Shown in pieces: positions 49,944 through 58,793 of a stretch of 64,000 bases of DNA (within the stretch, counting starts at the first letter, position 1; each line of letters starts with the position of its first letter). This DNA is from Bacteroidales bacterium (lineage in GTDB: Bacteria > Bacteroidota > Bacteroidia > Bacteroidales > F082): positions 248,001 through 312,000 of the forward strand of contig JAFXLL010000010.1 of assembly GCA_017531225.1 (NCBI GenBank), read 5' to 3'. Position numbers and translations under genes: made by a program. The notes under the pieces were generated by a model, which did no database searches, was not told where the DNA came from, and saw only the letters and a list, made by a program, of their open reading frames with translations.

Positions 49944-52900
49944 ATGGAGAAGCCCGTAAAACAAAAGTATTTCGTAAAGCACTGGGTGGCGGCGATGGTC
50001 GTCGGTGTGCTGGTTTGCCTTATCGGTATCGTGGGGCTTAGCTCGGTCTCGATTGAACAATACCCCAACATTGCGCCTCCCCAGGTTATTGTTTCGGCTT
50101 ATTACACGGGTGCCGATGCCGCTTCAATCATGAAATCGGTCATCATGCCTATTGAGCAGCAGGTGAACGGCGTGGAGGACATGATGTATATCTCATCGAC
50201 AGCCTACTCCAACGGTAGTGCTCAAATCAACGTGTTTTTCAAGCAAGGCACCGATGCTGACCAAGCTACCGTGAACGTGCAAAACCGTGTGAGCCAGGCT
50301 CAGGGTTTGCTGCCCGCCGCTGTGGTTCAGAACGGTATTACCGTCCAGAAGAGCGTCAACTCCATCCTACAAATCCAGTCGTTGGAGAGTACCGACGACC
50401 GGTTTGACCAGAAGTTTATTGGAAACTACCTGGACATCAATGTGATGCCGCGTATCAGCCGTATCACGGGTGTGGGTAGCACCACGCTCCTTGGCGATAC
50501 CTACGGTGTGCGTATCTGGATCAAGCCGGATGTGATGGCCTCCTACGGCATCACCAGAGAAGAAATCGCGAATGCCATTCTGGAGCAACACCTTGTGTCG
50601 CCCGTGGGAAGCATTGAGAGTACGGTAAACAAGATTGACATCGAGTTCCAGGGACAGCTCGAAGAAATGAGCGAGTTTGAGCAAATCATTGTTCGTGCCA
50701 CCTCTGCAGGTGAGTTTGTTCGCTTGGGGGATGTGGCCGACGTGGAGTTGGGTACCAAGTCGTATTCCTACCGATCAAGGGTGGACGGACACCCCGGGGT
50801 GATGTTTATCGTCAATCAAGCACCGGGTGCCAATGCCACAGAGGTTAATGCTGAAATCAACAAGGTGATCAAGGATATCTCCAAGTCGTTGCCTGCCGGT
50901 TTGGAATTCAGGCAGATGGAGACCTCCGATGATTTCCTTTACGCCTCCATCCACAATGTCGTCGAGACCCTCATTGTCGCCATCATCCTCGTCATCCTCA
51001 TCGTGTATCTGTTCCTGCAAGATTTCAAGGCAACGCTGATTCCTTCGATTTCCATCATCGTGTCGTTGATAGGTACTTTCGCCTTTGTGTGGGCCTTGGG
51101 CTATTCGCTCAACCTCATTACGCTATTTGCCTTGGTATTGGCCATCGGAACCGTCGTCGACGATGCCATTGTGGTCGTCGAGGCGGTGATGACGAAGATG
51201 GAGACCGGCAAATACAGTGCAGCCACCGCCACCACTGAGGCGCTCCATGAGGTGACGGCAGCCGCCATCTCAACTACGTTGGTGTTTGTCGCCGTGTTTA
51301 TCCCCGTGACCTTCATGGGTGGCACACAAGGCACCTTCTTCAAACAGTTCGGTTTCATCATGTCGGGTTCAGTGTGTCTCTCCACCCTTTCGGCCTTGAC
51401 CATCTGTCCAGCCCTTTGCGCGCTGATGTTCAAACCAAAGAAAGAAGGCGAGAAAGAGCGGAAAGGAATCAGCTATTACGTCAAGCAAGCCTACGATGTG
51501 GCTTTCAACGCCCTGTTGGGCAAGTATATGAAAGGTGTAAGCAAATTCATCAAGCGCCCCGCTGTTTCATGGATTCTGGTTGCAATCTTCGGTTTAGGTA
51601 TGATATGGCTGATGAAGACCGCCCAAACGGACCTCGTCCCCCAGGAAGACCAAGGCTTCTTCTTCGTCGACGTGCAAACTGCGCCTGGCACCTATTTGAA
51701 TGAAACGGAGTCGGCTGTCGCTAAGCTTGAAAACTACATCAATACCATCGATGATGTTGAATTGATGAGTGGCGTATCGGGCTTCTCCATCATGAATGGT
51801 GGTGCCGGCACCAATTACGGTACCTTGATGGTGCGTCTGAAGAATTGGAGCGAGCGTAGCTTTTACAGCATCGCCAATGTTCAGACCCAAATCTCCTTAT
51901 GGGCCATGGAGCATATGCCGGAAGCCGATGTCACCGCATTCCAGATGCCTCAGATTCCTGGCTATGGTTCTGGCTCTGCCATTGAGTTGAACCTACAGAA
52001 CAGTTCGAGTGACGATGATGCGACTTTCATCAATTATGCGAACGAGTTCACGCAGAAACTGAATGAACGTCCGGAAGTGATGATGGCCATAGCCTCCTAT
52101 TCGGCCAACTTCCCGAAATACACGCTCACGGTTGATGTGGCGGCATGTATGAGCAAGGGCATCTCACCCAAGACCGTCGTTGAGACCATCGGCACCAACC
52201 TCGCTGGAACCTATATCGGCAACTATACCAAATATGGTAAGGTTTACCAAGTGCTTATGGAGGCTGGCGATGAATATCGTATGGAACCGAGCACCCTTAA
52301 CAACATCTATGTGCAGGCAGGCGGTGGGATGATTCCCGTATCAGAGTTGGTCACACTCACCCCGACCTTGGGCACTTCCATGGAACGCCGTTTCAACCTG
52401 TTTACCTGCTACGGCCTCAACGTGCTTCCCGCCCCGGGATATACCTCGTCGCATGTGCGTACCGCCGTTGATGAGGTGATGGCAGAGGTGTTCCCCGATG
52501 GCTATAGTTACGAGTATGGTGGCATGGCACGTGAGGAAGCTGCCAACGCTGGTTCAAACACCACCGTTATCATCTATGCCATCGCAGTTTTGTTGATCTA
52601 CCTCATCCTTGCCGTGTTGTATAACTCGGTGTTTATCCCCTTCGCAGTGTTGCTGTCCATCCCGTTCGGTATCTTCGGCGCTTACCTGGCAGTTCGCCCC
52701 TTGGAGGTGCTGATGGGTGTGGGCGTCAACGTATATGTGCAGGTAGGTGTCATCATGTTGATGGGTTTGGCAGCCAAGACAGCCATCCTTATCACGGAGT
52801 TTGCCGTGCAGAAACACAAGGAGGGCTTGTCTGTTTACGATTCTGCCGTTGGTGCCTGCCAAGACCGTCTGCGTCCTATCTTGATGACCGTTTTGACCAT

Positions 52901-53090
52901 GATTATCGGTATGATTCCGTTGATTGTTGGAACTGGTGCAGGTGCTGTGGGTAACAAGTCGTTGTCCATCGCCGTGGTAGGCGGTATGATGGTGGCTATC
53001 ATCGCCATCCTGTTCATTACGCCGGCATTGTACATCGTGTTCCAAAACATTCACGATCGTTTGACCCCTGATAAAGATGATGTTGAATAA
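49944..53090 (+). CDS. RND efflux pump, HAE1/AcrB family
   Basis: A 1048-residue inner-membrane proton-driven exporter with the full AcrB length: twelve membrane helices in two halves and two large periplasmic loops. SVSIEQYPNIAPPQVIVSAY follows helix 1; the proton-relay Asp pair is in ALVLAIGTVVDDAIVVVEAV near residue 405 and the second half has VGVIMLMGLAAKTAILITEF. Multidrug or bile-salt type substrates are usual for the HAE1 group; the actual range cannot be read. Middle gene of the operon. Confidence 0.96.
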   Translation: MEKPVKQKYFVKHWVAAMVVGVLVCLIGIVGLSSVSIEQYPNIAPPQVIVSAYYTGADAASIMKSVIMPIEQQVNGVEDMMYISSTAYSNGSAQINVFFKQGTDADQATVNVQNRVSQAQGLLPAAVVQNGITVQKSVNSILQIQSLESTDDRFDQKFIGNYLDINVMPRISRITGVGSTTLLGDTYGVRIWIKPDVMASYGITREEIANAILEQHLVSPVGSIESTVNKIDIEFQGQLEEMSEFEQIIVRATSAGEFVRLGDVADVELGTKSYSYRSRVDGHPGVMFIVNQAPGANATEVNAEINKVIKDISKSLPAGLEFRQMETSDDFLYASIHNVVETLIVAIILVILIVYLFLQDFKATLIPSISIIVSLIGTFAFVWALGYSLNLITLFALVLAIGTVVDDAIVVVEAVMTKMETGKYSAATATTEALHEVTAAAISTTLVFVAVFIPVTFMGGTQGTFFKQFGFIMSGSVCLSTLSALTICPALCALMFKPKKEGEKERKGISYYVKQAYDVAFNALLGKYMKGVSKFIKRPAVSWILVAIFGLGMIWLMKTAQTDLVPQEDQGFFFVDVQTAPGTYLNETESAVAKLENYINTIDDVELMSGVSGFSIMNGGAGTNYGTLMVRLKNWSERSFYSIANVQTQISLWAMEHMPEADVTAFQMPQIPGYGSGSAIELNLQNSSSDDDATFINYANEFTQKLNERPEVMMAIASYSANFPKYTLTVDVAACMSKGISPKTVVETIGTNLAGTYIGNYTKYGKVYQVLMEAGDEYRMEPSTLNNIYVQAGGGMIPVSELVTLTPTLGTSMERRFNLFTCYGLNVLPAPGYTSSHVRTAVDEVMAEVFPDGYSYEYGGMAREEAANAGSNTTVIIYAIAVLLIYLILAVLYNSVFIPFAVLLSIPFGIFGAYLAVRPLEVLMGVGVNVYVQVGVIMLMGLAAKTAILITEFAVQKHKEGLSVYDSAVGACQDRLRPILMTVLTMIIGMIPLIVGTGAGAVGNKSLSIAVVGGMMVAIIAILFITPALYIVFQNIHDRLTPDKDDVE

Positions 53091-53098
53091 AACAAACC

Positions 53099-54454
53099 AT
53101 GAGCTTTATGAAAAGACCTATAGTTTTGATATGCGTTGGGTTGCTGCTGTTGTCGGGCTGCAACCTCTATAAGAAATACGAGTCGAATGTCACCGCGCAG
53201 GACAACCTCATGGGTGATATAGTCAATGCACAAGACACCGTATCGATAGGCGATTTGAGTTGGCGTGACATCTTCAAGGATCCATCGCTCCAGCGACTCA
53301 TTGAAACGGCTTTAGTCAACAACACCAACATGCGCATCACGCAACTCAGCATTGAGCAGGCGCAGAACGAGGTGATGGCAGCCAAATGGGGCTACGCTCC
53401 CACTTTGTCGTTTGTCCCCAATGTATCCTATAATTATCTAGGCGGAGCCAGCAGCTACAGCGTTCAGCTGCCCGTAAAGGCAAGTTGGCAGCTGGGCATT
53501 TTCGGCCAAACCCGAAGCAATATCCGTTCAGCCAAGGCCAGGCTGGCATACGATGAGGACTTACGTCAGTCAGTGCAAGTCGACTTGGCCGCCAACGTCG
53601 CCAACCTATATTATAACTTGGTGATGCTCGACCGCCAATTGGAGATTTCCGAAGCGACCGAGAAGCTGTATGAGGAGTCGTACAACACCACACAGGCCTT
53701 GTTCCAGGCGGGTATCTACAACAGTCCGGCTGTGTATGAGATGCAAGCTTCGTTGGAGGCACTGCGTGCCGATATTGTTGATTTGCGCTACAATATTGCC
53801 GTCACCGAGACTTCGCTCTGCAGGTTGCTCGCCGAGCCGCCTCATCACATTGAGCGTTCCACATTCGATAAGTTTGAGATGCCAGAACAGATTCACTTAG
53901 GTTTGCCCATCCGTTTGCTTGATGCCCGTCCGGACGTCCGCATGGCTGAACGCAACATGGAGATCGCTTACTACAGCACCCAACAGGCACGTCAGTCATT
54001 CTATCCTTCGCTCAGCATCGACGGCTTGTTCGGTATGGCTGGCTCTTTCAATGCCCTCGGCCTCATCGCACAGGCTGTAGGCACGTTGGCGCAACCTGTT
54101 TTCCAAGGTGGGCAGCTCACGGCACAACTCCGCAATGCCAAAGCCAACCAGGAGAAGGCACGCTTGCAGTTTGTCCAAACCCTTTATGACGCTGGCAACG
54201 AGGTGTATCAATACAAGAAAACCATCGAGACAGCAGAGGGAAAGGCTGGACATATCGACATCCGCGTCAATGCCCTGCAAGAAGCTTTTACAGCTACTTC
54301 CGAGTTGATGAACCACGGTTCAACCACCTATTTGGAGGTTCTCACAGCACAAGAGTCGCTGCTTTCGGCACAACTCACGCAGGTGCAGAACCAATACGAG
54401 ATGATCCAAGCACTCATCAATCTCTACACTGCATTAGGCGGGTTTGGAAAGTAA
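53099..54454 (+). CDS. RND efflux outer membrane lipoprotein (OprM/NodT family)
   Basis: A 451-residue outer membrane factor with signal MKRPIVLICVGLLLLSGC (lipidated Cys near 21) and two OEP repeats of long helices and short strands (for example LDARPDVRMAERNMEIAYYS). It forms the exit duct for the RND pump. Starts 8 bp after the pump gene. ATG at 53099 or the internal ATG at 53108 would both give a normal signal peptide. The operon ends in a terminator at 54477. Confidence 0.93.
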   Translation: MSFMKRPIVLICVGLLLLSGCNLYKKYESNVTAQDNLMGDIVNAQDTVSIGDLSWRDIFKDPSLQRLIETALVNNTNMRITQLSIEQAQNEVMAAKWGYAPTLSFVPNVSYNYLGGASSYSVQLPVKASWQLGIFGQTRSNIRSAKARLAYDEDLRQSVQVDLAANVANLYYNLVMLDRQLEISEATEKLYEESYNTTQALFQAGIYNSPAVYEMQASLEALRADIVDLRYNIAVTETSLCRLLAEPPHHIERSTFDKFEMPEQIHLGLPIRLLDARPDVRMAERNMEIAYYSTQQARQSFYPSLSIDGLFGMAGSFNALGLIAQAVGTLAQPVFQGGQLTAQLRNAKANQEKARLQFVQTLYDAGNEVYQYKKTIETAEGKAGHIDIRVNALQEAFTATSELMNHGSTTYLEVLTAQESLLSAQLTQVQNQYEMIQALINLYTALGGFGK

Positions 54455-54476
54455 CTAATTCCTTCTCGCACAGATA

Positions 54477-54507
54477 AAAAACCGCTGGAAACCAGCGGTT
54501 TTTTTTG
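54477..54507 (+). terminator. Intrinsic terminator after the RND operon
   Basis: ACCGCTGG (54481-54488) pairs with CCAGCGGT (54492-54499) across AAA, with A5 before and T7 after. Confidence 0.9.
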
Positions 54508-54533
54508 TTTTTTCAAAAAAATGTTTATTTTTG
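54504..54533 (+). promoter_or_regulatory. Promoter of the TerB-kinase-AAA cluster
   Basis: TTTG at 54504-54507 (inside the preceding T-run), 18 bp spacing, TATTTTTG at 54526-54533. The first start codon is 38 bp further on. No other promoter was seen between the six genes. Confidence 0.6.
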
Positions 54534-54571
54534 TACTCTATATTTAAAAATTTTCAAAAAACTAGAATAAC

Positions 54572-56722
54572 ATGAATAAACCTGAACTAGCTCATCTGAT
54601 CAACATGATCAACATCGCAATGATTGACGGAGAAATCAGCGATGAAGAAACAACTATCCTCTGCAGCATCGCCGAAAGCCTTGGCGCCACAAAAGAAGAA
54701 TTTGATTTTTGTATCAAAACCGCCAAGGAACAAAAAGACACTGTAATTATCGAGGTGCCTGAAACCGACGAAGAGAAGACCTTCTACCTGAAGAACCTCA
54801 CCCTTATGATGATGTCTGACGGAAACATCGACGAGAACGAGAAACAATACATCAAGTTCATCGCCGATAAGTTCGGCTATGATGGCGACAAAGCGCTTGA
54901 AATCCTCATTGACAGCGTCGCTAACGACATCCGTGAGCGTCTCGATAAAAGCCAAAGTAAAGGCTCCTCTGATACTCACGAAAGCAACGGTCCCTCCAAC
55001 ACCCGCGAAACTGGAAAGAAAGATGACGATATCGACATGGAACAGCTTCAAGATGAAATCAGGGAAGCCGTTAAGCTCGGCAAGAAAGCCCTCATGAAAC
55101 ATGATATTCCTACGGCTTTTGACAACCTCGTCTATGCCGCTCACATGGACAGAGACGCCTGCCAACTTTTCCTGATGATCATCAACCAACGCACCCGTCT
55201 CTTCGCGATCAGTAAAGAGCAGGTGGCCCTATTGAAGGATTTCGCCGAGAAAGGCTATGCCCTGTCACAATATGCCTATGGCCGCTGGCTGGAAGCCCAT
55301 CGCCCTGAAGCAGACTCACTCAACATCGCCAACGAATACCTCAAAAAAGCGGATAAAGGTGGTGTACACGACGCACTTTTTGCACAGTCGGTACTCTACA
55401 AGGCAGGTCATTATGGACTGGTGGATCGCGAAGAAGCCGCTCGAATGGTCAACGATGCCGTGGACAAAGGCAGTTTCCTTGCTTATCAGTATGTCTTACG
55501 CCAAACCATCTACGGCTGGAACAACGTGACTGCCGATCCCAAACGGGTTGCCGACGGCATAAAGGATTGGTTCAAAGACGGCGAAAGCGACGACATCCTA
55601 ACGGTCAATCCCGCCTATTACAGCATCATCGCTGAGGCGTACGCAGAACTCAAAGACAAGAAAAACGCCGACAAATACTACCGCAAGGCCATTGGCATGG
55701 GTTACTACGAGGCTTGGAGCGACCTGTGCAACCTGCACTTTGAAGACGATGAGTATGACGAACTGCTTGAGCAGGGTTGCGAAGCCGGTGTGGCCAACTG
55801 TCTTTTATTGAAGGCCAGCGGCCTCATGGATCGCTATGAAGACATGAACAGCCGTGACCAAAAACAGGCCACCGCAGACATCATGCACTACACCATCAGC
55901 GCTTGCGAAGAAGGCAGCGACTTAGCCCCCTACTTCATGGGCAATGCCTATTACCATGGGTATTACGGTTTTGAAAAAGACTTCGAAAAAGCATGGTTCT
56001 GGTTCTGCGAAGGCACCAAACGTGACGATGGCGAATCCTACGAAATGCTGGCCGTCATGGTTTCAGGAGATGAGAATCCTTATGAAATCTCAGACAAGGA
56101 AGGATTTGTGAATCACTGCGCCATGATGGCACTACGCAACGGCAACGACAACCTTCTCGACTTGGTGGTGGAAAGCTACCGTAACGGCGAACTCACCGAC
56201 TATGCCGCTGAGATTGAGAAATATTACATCCCGGAATACGAAAAAAGTCATGAAAACGACGACGAGGAAGATGAAGATGATGACGAGGAAGAATACGAAT
56301 CTGATTTGCTGCTTATCGCCATCGTGAAGACCGATGGCAAAGCCGACATCATCGAATTCGACGTGGAGAATGGCTGGGACGAGCTGCCTGATTTCGTCGG
56401 TGCCAACCGCCTCGACGCCATCCGCGTGCAACCGCTCTACGACATCAGCAACCAGTTGGGCTACGACGACCACATCACCGGTTGGGTGGACAACATGGGC
56501 CTGATGAAAGACCTGCCGATGAACCCCATCGGATGCAAGATCTACCCCGGCCCCATCGCAGGCGACATGATCCTGACACTCGAAGACAAGAAATACAATC
56601 CCAAGAGCTTTAACGACCTTGACGAGTTGAAACAAGTAATCGCTGCTCTGGGTGCCAAACTCGATAACATCTGCCTTGACGACGAGCCCGATGACGACGG
56701 CCGCTACGACGCTTGGTCATAA
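54572..56722 (+). CDS. TerB-like / Sel1-repeat protein with acidic linker and DUF3846-like end
   Basis: A 716-residue cytoplasmic protein. Residues 1-125 form a TerB-like helical domain in two halves with metal-type acidic motifs AMIDGEISDEE and MMSDGNIDENEKQYI. From about 165 to 540 there are Sel1/TPR-type helical repeats (YALSQYAYGRWLEAHRP, LAPYFMGNAYYHGYYGFEKD). An Asp/Glu-only stretch follows near 563-577, and the end (585-715) resembles DUF3846, with ENGWDELPDFVGANRLDAIR and GCKIYPGPIAGDMIL. TerB domains occur in tellurite/stress systems, and Sel1 repeats serve as docking scaffolds, so this may be the hub of the complex encoded by the cluster (inference). First of six genes. Confidence 0.75.
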   Translation: MNKPELAHLINMINIAMIDGEISDEETTILCSIAESLGATKEEFDFCIKTAKEQKDTVIIEVPETDEEKTFYLKNLTLMMMSDGNIDENEKQYIKFIADKFGYDGDKALEILIDSVANDIRERLDKSQSKGSSDTHESNGPSNTRETGKKDDDIDMEQLQDEIREAVKLGKKALMKHDIPTAFDNLVYAAHMDRDACQLFLMIINQRTRLFAISKEQVALLKDFAEKGYALSQYAYGRWLEAHRPEADSLNIANEYLKKADKGGVHDALFAQSVLYKAGHYGLVDREEAARMVNDAVDKGSFLAYQYVLRQTIYGWNNVTADPKRVADGIKDWFKDGESDDILTVNPAYYSIIAEAYAELKDKKNADKYYRKAIGMGYYEAWSDLCNLHFEDDEYDELLEQGCEAGVANCLLLKASGLMDRYEDMNSRDQKQATADIMHYTISACEEGSDLAPYFMGNAYYHGYYGFEKDFEKAWFWFCEGTKRDDGESYEMLAVMVSGDENPYEISDKEGFVNHCAMMALRNGNDNLLDLVVESYRNGELTDYAAEIEKYYIPEYEKSHENDDEEDEDDDEEEYESDLLLIAIVKTDGKADIIEFDVENGWDELPDFVGANRLDAIRVQPLYDISNQLGYDDHITGWVDNMGLMKDLPMNPIGCKIYPGPIAGDMILTLEDKKYNPKSFNDLDELKQVIAALGAKLDNICLDDEPDDDGRYDAWS

Positions 56723-56740
56723 CCTTAAAAACCTCACGCC

Positions 56741-58027
56741 ATGAAAGCATCAGACTATAGATCACGACTTCAGAAAGACATCAAGCAGAACGACCATCTG
56801 CCGGAGATTCCCATGTATAACCAACTTACCAAACAGCTTTGGGATGCCTTGCAAGGCGACATCGTTTGGCAAGTGATGCAAAAACTCGGCATCGACAAGA
56901 TGGACGACAGGGCCGAGCGCGTGCGGATGGAAGGACGCAGCCTGAAAGTCACTCAAAAGGTAATGCCCCGCTTGTACAATCTGTTTAACGACGTCAAGGA
57001 TCGCGTCAACCTGGAACATCCAGTCGACTTCTTCGTCATCAGCGACGCCACCCTCAACGCATGCGCCCATGTAATGAAACCCATGGATCCTGAGATGCCT
57101 TATATCGTGGAGGTGAACTCCGCCATGATCGAGACCATGACTGAACCCGAGCTCTGCTCCGTGGTCGGACATGAACTGGGCCATCTCCTTGACGACAACT
57201 ATATCCTAAACCAAGTCATCTACTTCATCTTCGGTGCCGATGAATACGGTCGTCCCAACCTGCCCATTCCGTTGCGTTTCAAGTACTACTACTGGAAACA
57301 GCTGAGCGAGCTCTTCGCCGATCGTTATGGTTACCTGGCCACCGACGACATCAACGCCTGCATCTCAGCTGAGCTGAAACTTAAGTCAGGACTGAAGCTC
57401 GACAAGATCGAAGCCAACATCCCCGCCTTCATCGAGGAAAACCGCGAAGCGTTGCAGCACTACATCTCAGGCTGCGGCCTCAGCCTCAACGACGGCTATA
57501 CCCATCCTGTGAGCCCCATCCGCATCGAAGCACTCAACCTCTTCGCCAATGCCAAGACCGAGAAGGAACTCAGCGAGGGCATGCAAGTGCTTACCAACGC
57601 CATCGCACGACTCAACACCAACCCGATTGAGGACGAGATGATCATCTTCATGGCCACCGGAGGTCTGATCATGGCTAACGCCGATGGACAGATTACCCAA
57701 CAGGAACACGAGCTCATCATCGACCAGATGTCGAGCTACTACATGTTCCCATTGAACATCCTGCAAGGCATCACCACCGAGAATTGCTCCGACCTCTTCA
57801 ACCAAAGCGTCCATAACATCTTGGAAGCCGACCCGAACAACGCCAGAACCCTGTTCCTCTACCTGATCAATGTGCTGGTGAGCGACCATAAACTTGACCA
57901 AAAGGAACTCGAGCTATTGTTCAAGATCGGTGAAGAGGCCTTGCATCTCGACGGGCGACAGATGGTTGAGCTCTTGGCCAACGGCTTGCGCCGAAGCTTC
58001 ATCCCATCCATTCTCTCCATTAGCTAA
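56741..58027 (+). CDS. M48-like metallopeptidase with C-terminal TerB-like domain
   Basis: A 428-residue protein without signal peptide or membrane helix. The zinc site is VVGHELGHLLDDN near residues 143-155 with the third ligand likely in SELFADRYGYLA near 190; this is M48-type (HExxH plus downstream Glu). The C-terminal part from about 285 has MATGGLIMANADGQITQQEH and VLVSDHKLDQKELELL, the same paired acidic motifs as the TerB-like domain of the gene before. Lack of membrane helices sets it apart from HtpX. It is 18 bp after the TerB/Sel1 gene. A regulated cytoplasmic protease acting in the cluster is the simplest guess. Confidence 0.8.
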   Translation: MKASDYRSRLQKDIKQNDHLPEIPMYNQLTKQLWDALQGDIVWQVMQKLGIDKMDDRAERVRMEGRSLKVTQKVMPRLYNLFNDVKDRVNLEHPVDFFVISDATLNACAHVMKPMDPEMPYIVEVNSAMIETMTEPELCSVVGHELGHLLDDNYILNQVIYFIFGADEYGRPNLPIPLRFKYYYWKQLSELFADRYGYLATDDINACISAELKLKSGLKLDKIEANIPAFIEENREALQHYISGCGLSLNDGYTHPVSPIRIEALNLFANAKTEKELSEGMQVLTNAIARLNTNPIEDEMIIFMATGGLIMANADGQITQQEHELIIDQMSSYYMFPLNILQGITTENCSDLFNQSVHNILEADPNNARTLFLYLINVLVSDHKLDQKELELLFKIGEEALHLDGRQMVELLANGLRRSFIPSILSIS

Positions 58028-58046
58028 CCAATAGAACGTCCTTCAC

Positions 58047-58790
58047 ATGACACAGAGCAATCCTGCCATAGAGTCGCAGCATGCCAAAGGCAAAGAAGCC
58101 ACCAAGAAACAGGTCAGGCCCAGCCACAAGAGCACAAGCTCAAGAAAATGCAAGCATTGCGGCGCCGAGATCGAGCTGAACGTGGAATTCTGTCCGTTCT
58201 GCGGAAAGAAGTTAGTGGATTACTGCACTTTCTGCGGCGCGCCTATGGATGCCTCGGATACTGTCTGCGAGGAATGTGGCATGCCAGCTGAAGGCACGGT
58301 ATGCCCAAAGTGCGGCACCTTCAACGTGCGGTCCTTCTGCCGCAAATGCAACGAACCACTGACCCGTGCTGCCGCCCGTGCCATCGAGAAAGCCAAGGAA
58401 GACCCCAAGGTACAGCAGGCCGCCAAGCTAATGGACCGTGCCGCCGAGTTGGAAGAGCAGCTGGAAAACGCCGCCGAGGGAACGCAACAGGCTGAAGTCC
58501 AGCAAGAGTACCAAAACGTGGTGAAGGACATCAACAAATTATTTGAAGAGATGCTGCCTCCAGCTGGATCCACGCCACAAGAGCAATACAACTATTACTC
58601 CGCCCGAAAGGTGGCCATCGAGACCATCAGAAAGGTAACGAAGACCACCCGGACAGGATGGGTGTGCAACTATTGCGGATGCTTCCACAGCAAGCCCAGC
58701 GATTGTGCTGAGCCTTGGCATGGCGGCACCTGGATTTACGAGACCGAGGAAGAGGTGATCGTCACCAAAGAATACCAATATGAGAAATAA
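58047..58790 (+). CDS. Zinc-ribbon protein with coiled coil
   Basis: A 247-residue protein with multiple zinc-ribbon knuckles in the first 110 residues: CKHCGAEI, FCPFCGKKL, YCTFCGAP, VCEECGMP, VCPKCGTF, FCRKCNEPL (double zinc-ribbon style). A charged helical part (about 112-175) that looks like a coiled coil follows. A last knuckle is GWVCNYCGCFHSKPSDCAEP, then a short tail ending EEVIVTKEYQYEK. Such proteins act as adaptors. It lies 19 bp after the peptidase gene and 3 bp before the kinase gene. Confidence 0.8.
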   Translation: MTQSNPAIESQHAKGKEATKKQVRPSHKSTSSRKCKHCGAEIELNVEFCPFCGKKLVDYCTFCGAPMDASDTVCEECGMPAEGTVCPKCGTFNVRSFCRKCNEPLTRAAARAIEKAKEDPKVQQAAKLMDRAAELEEQLENAAEGTQQAEVQQEYQNVVKDINKLFEEMLPPAGSTPQEQYNYYSARKVAIETIRKVTKTTRTGWVCNYCGCFHSKPSDCAEPWHGGTWIYETEEEVIVTKEYQYEK

Positions 58791-58793
58791 GCC

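Noticed and set aside
54572-56722. Classical tellurite resistance (ter) operon
   Set aside because: Only TerB-like domains are present. TerC, TerD, TerZ and TerY genes were not seen in the window.
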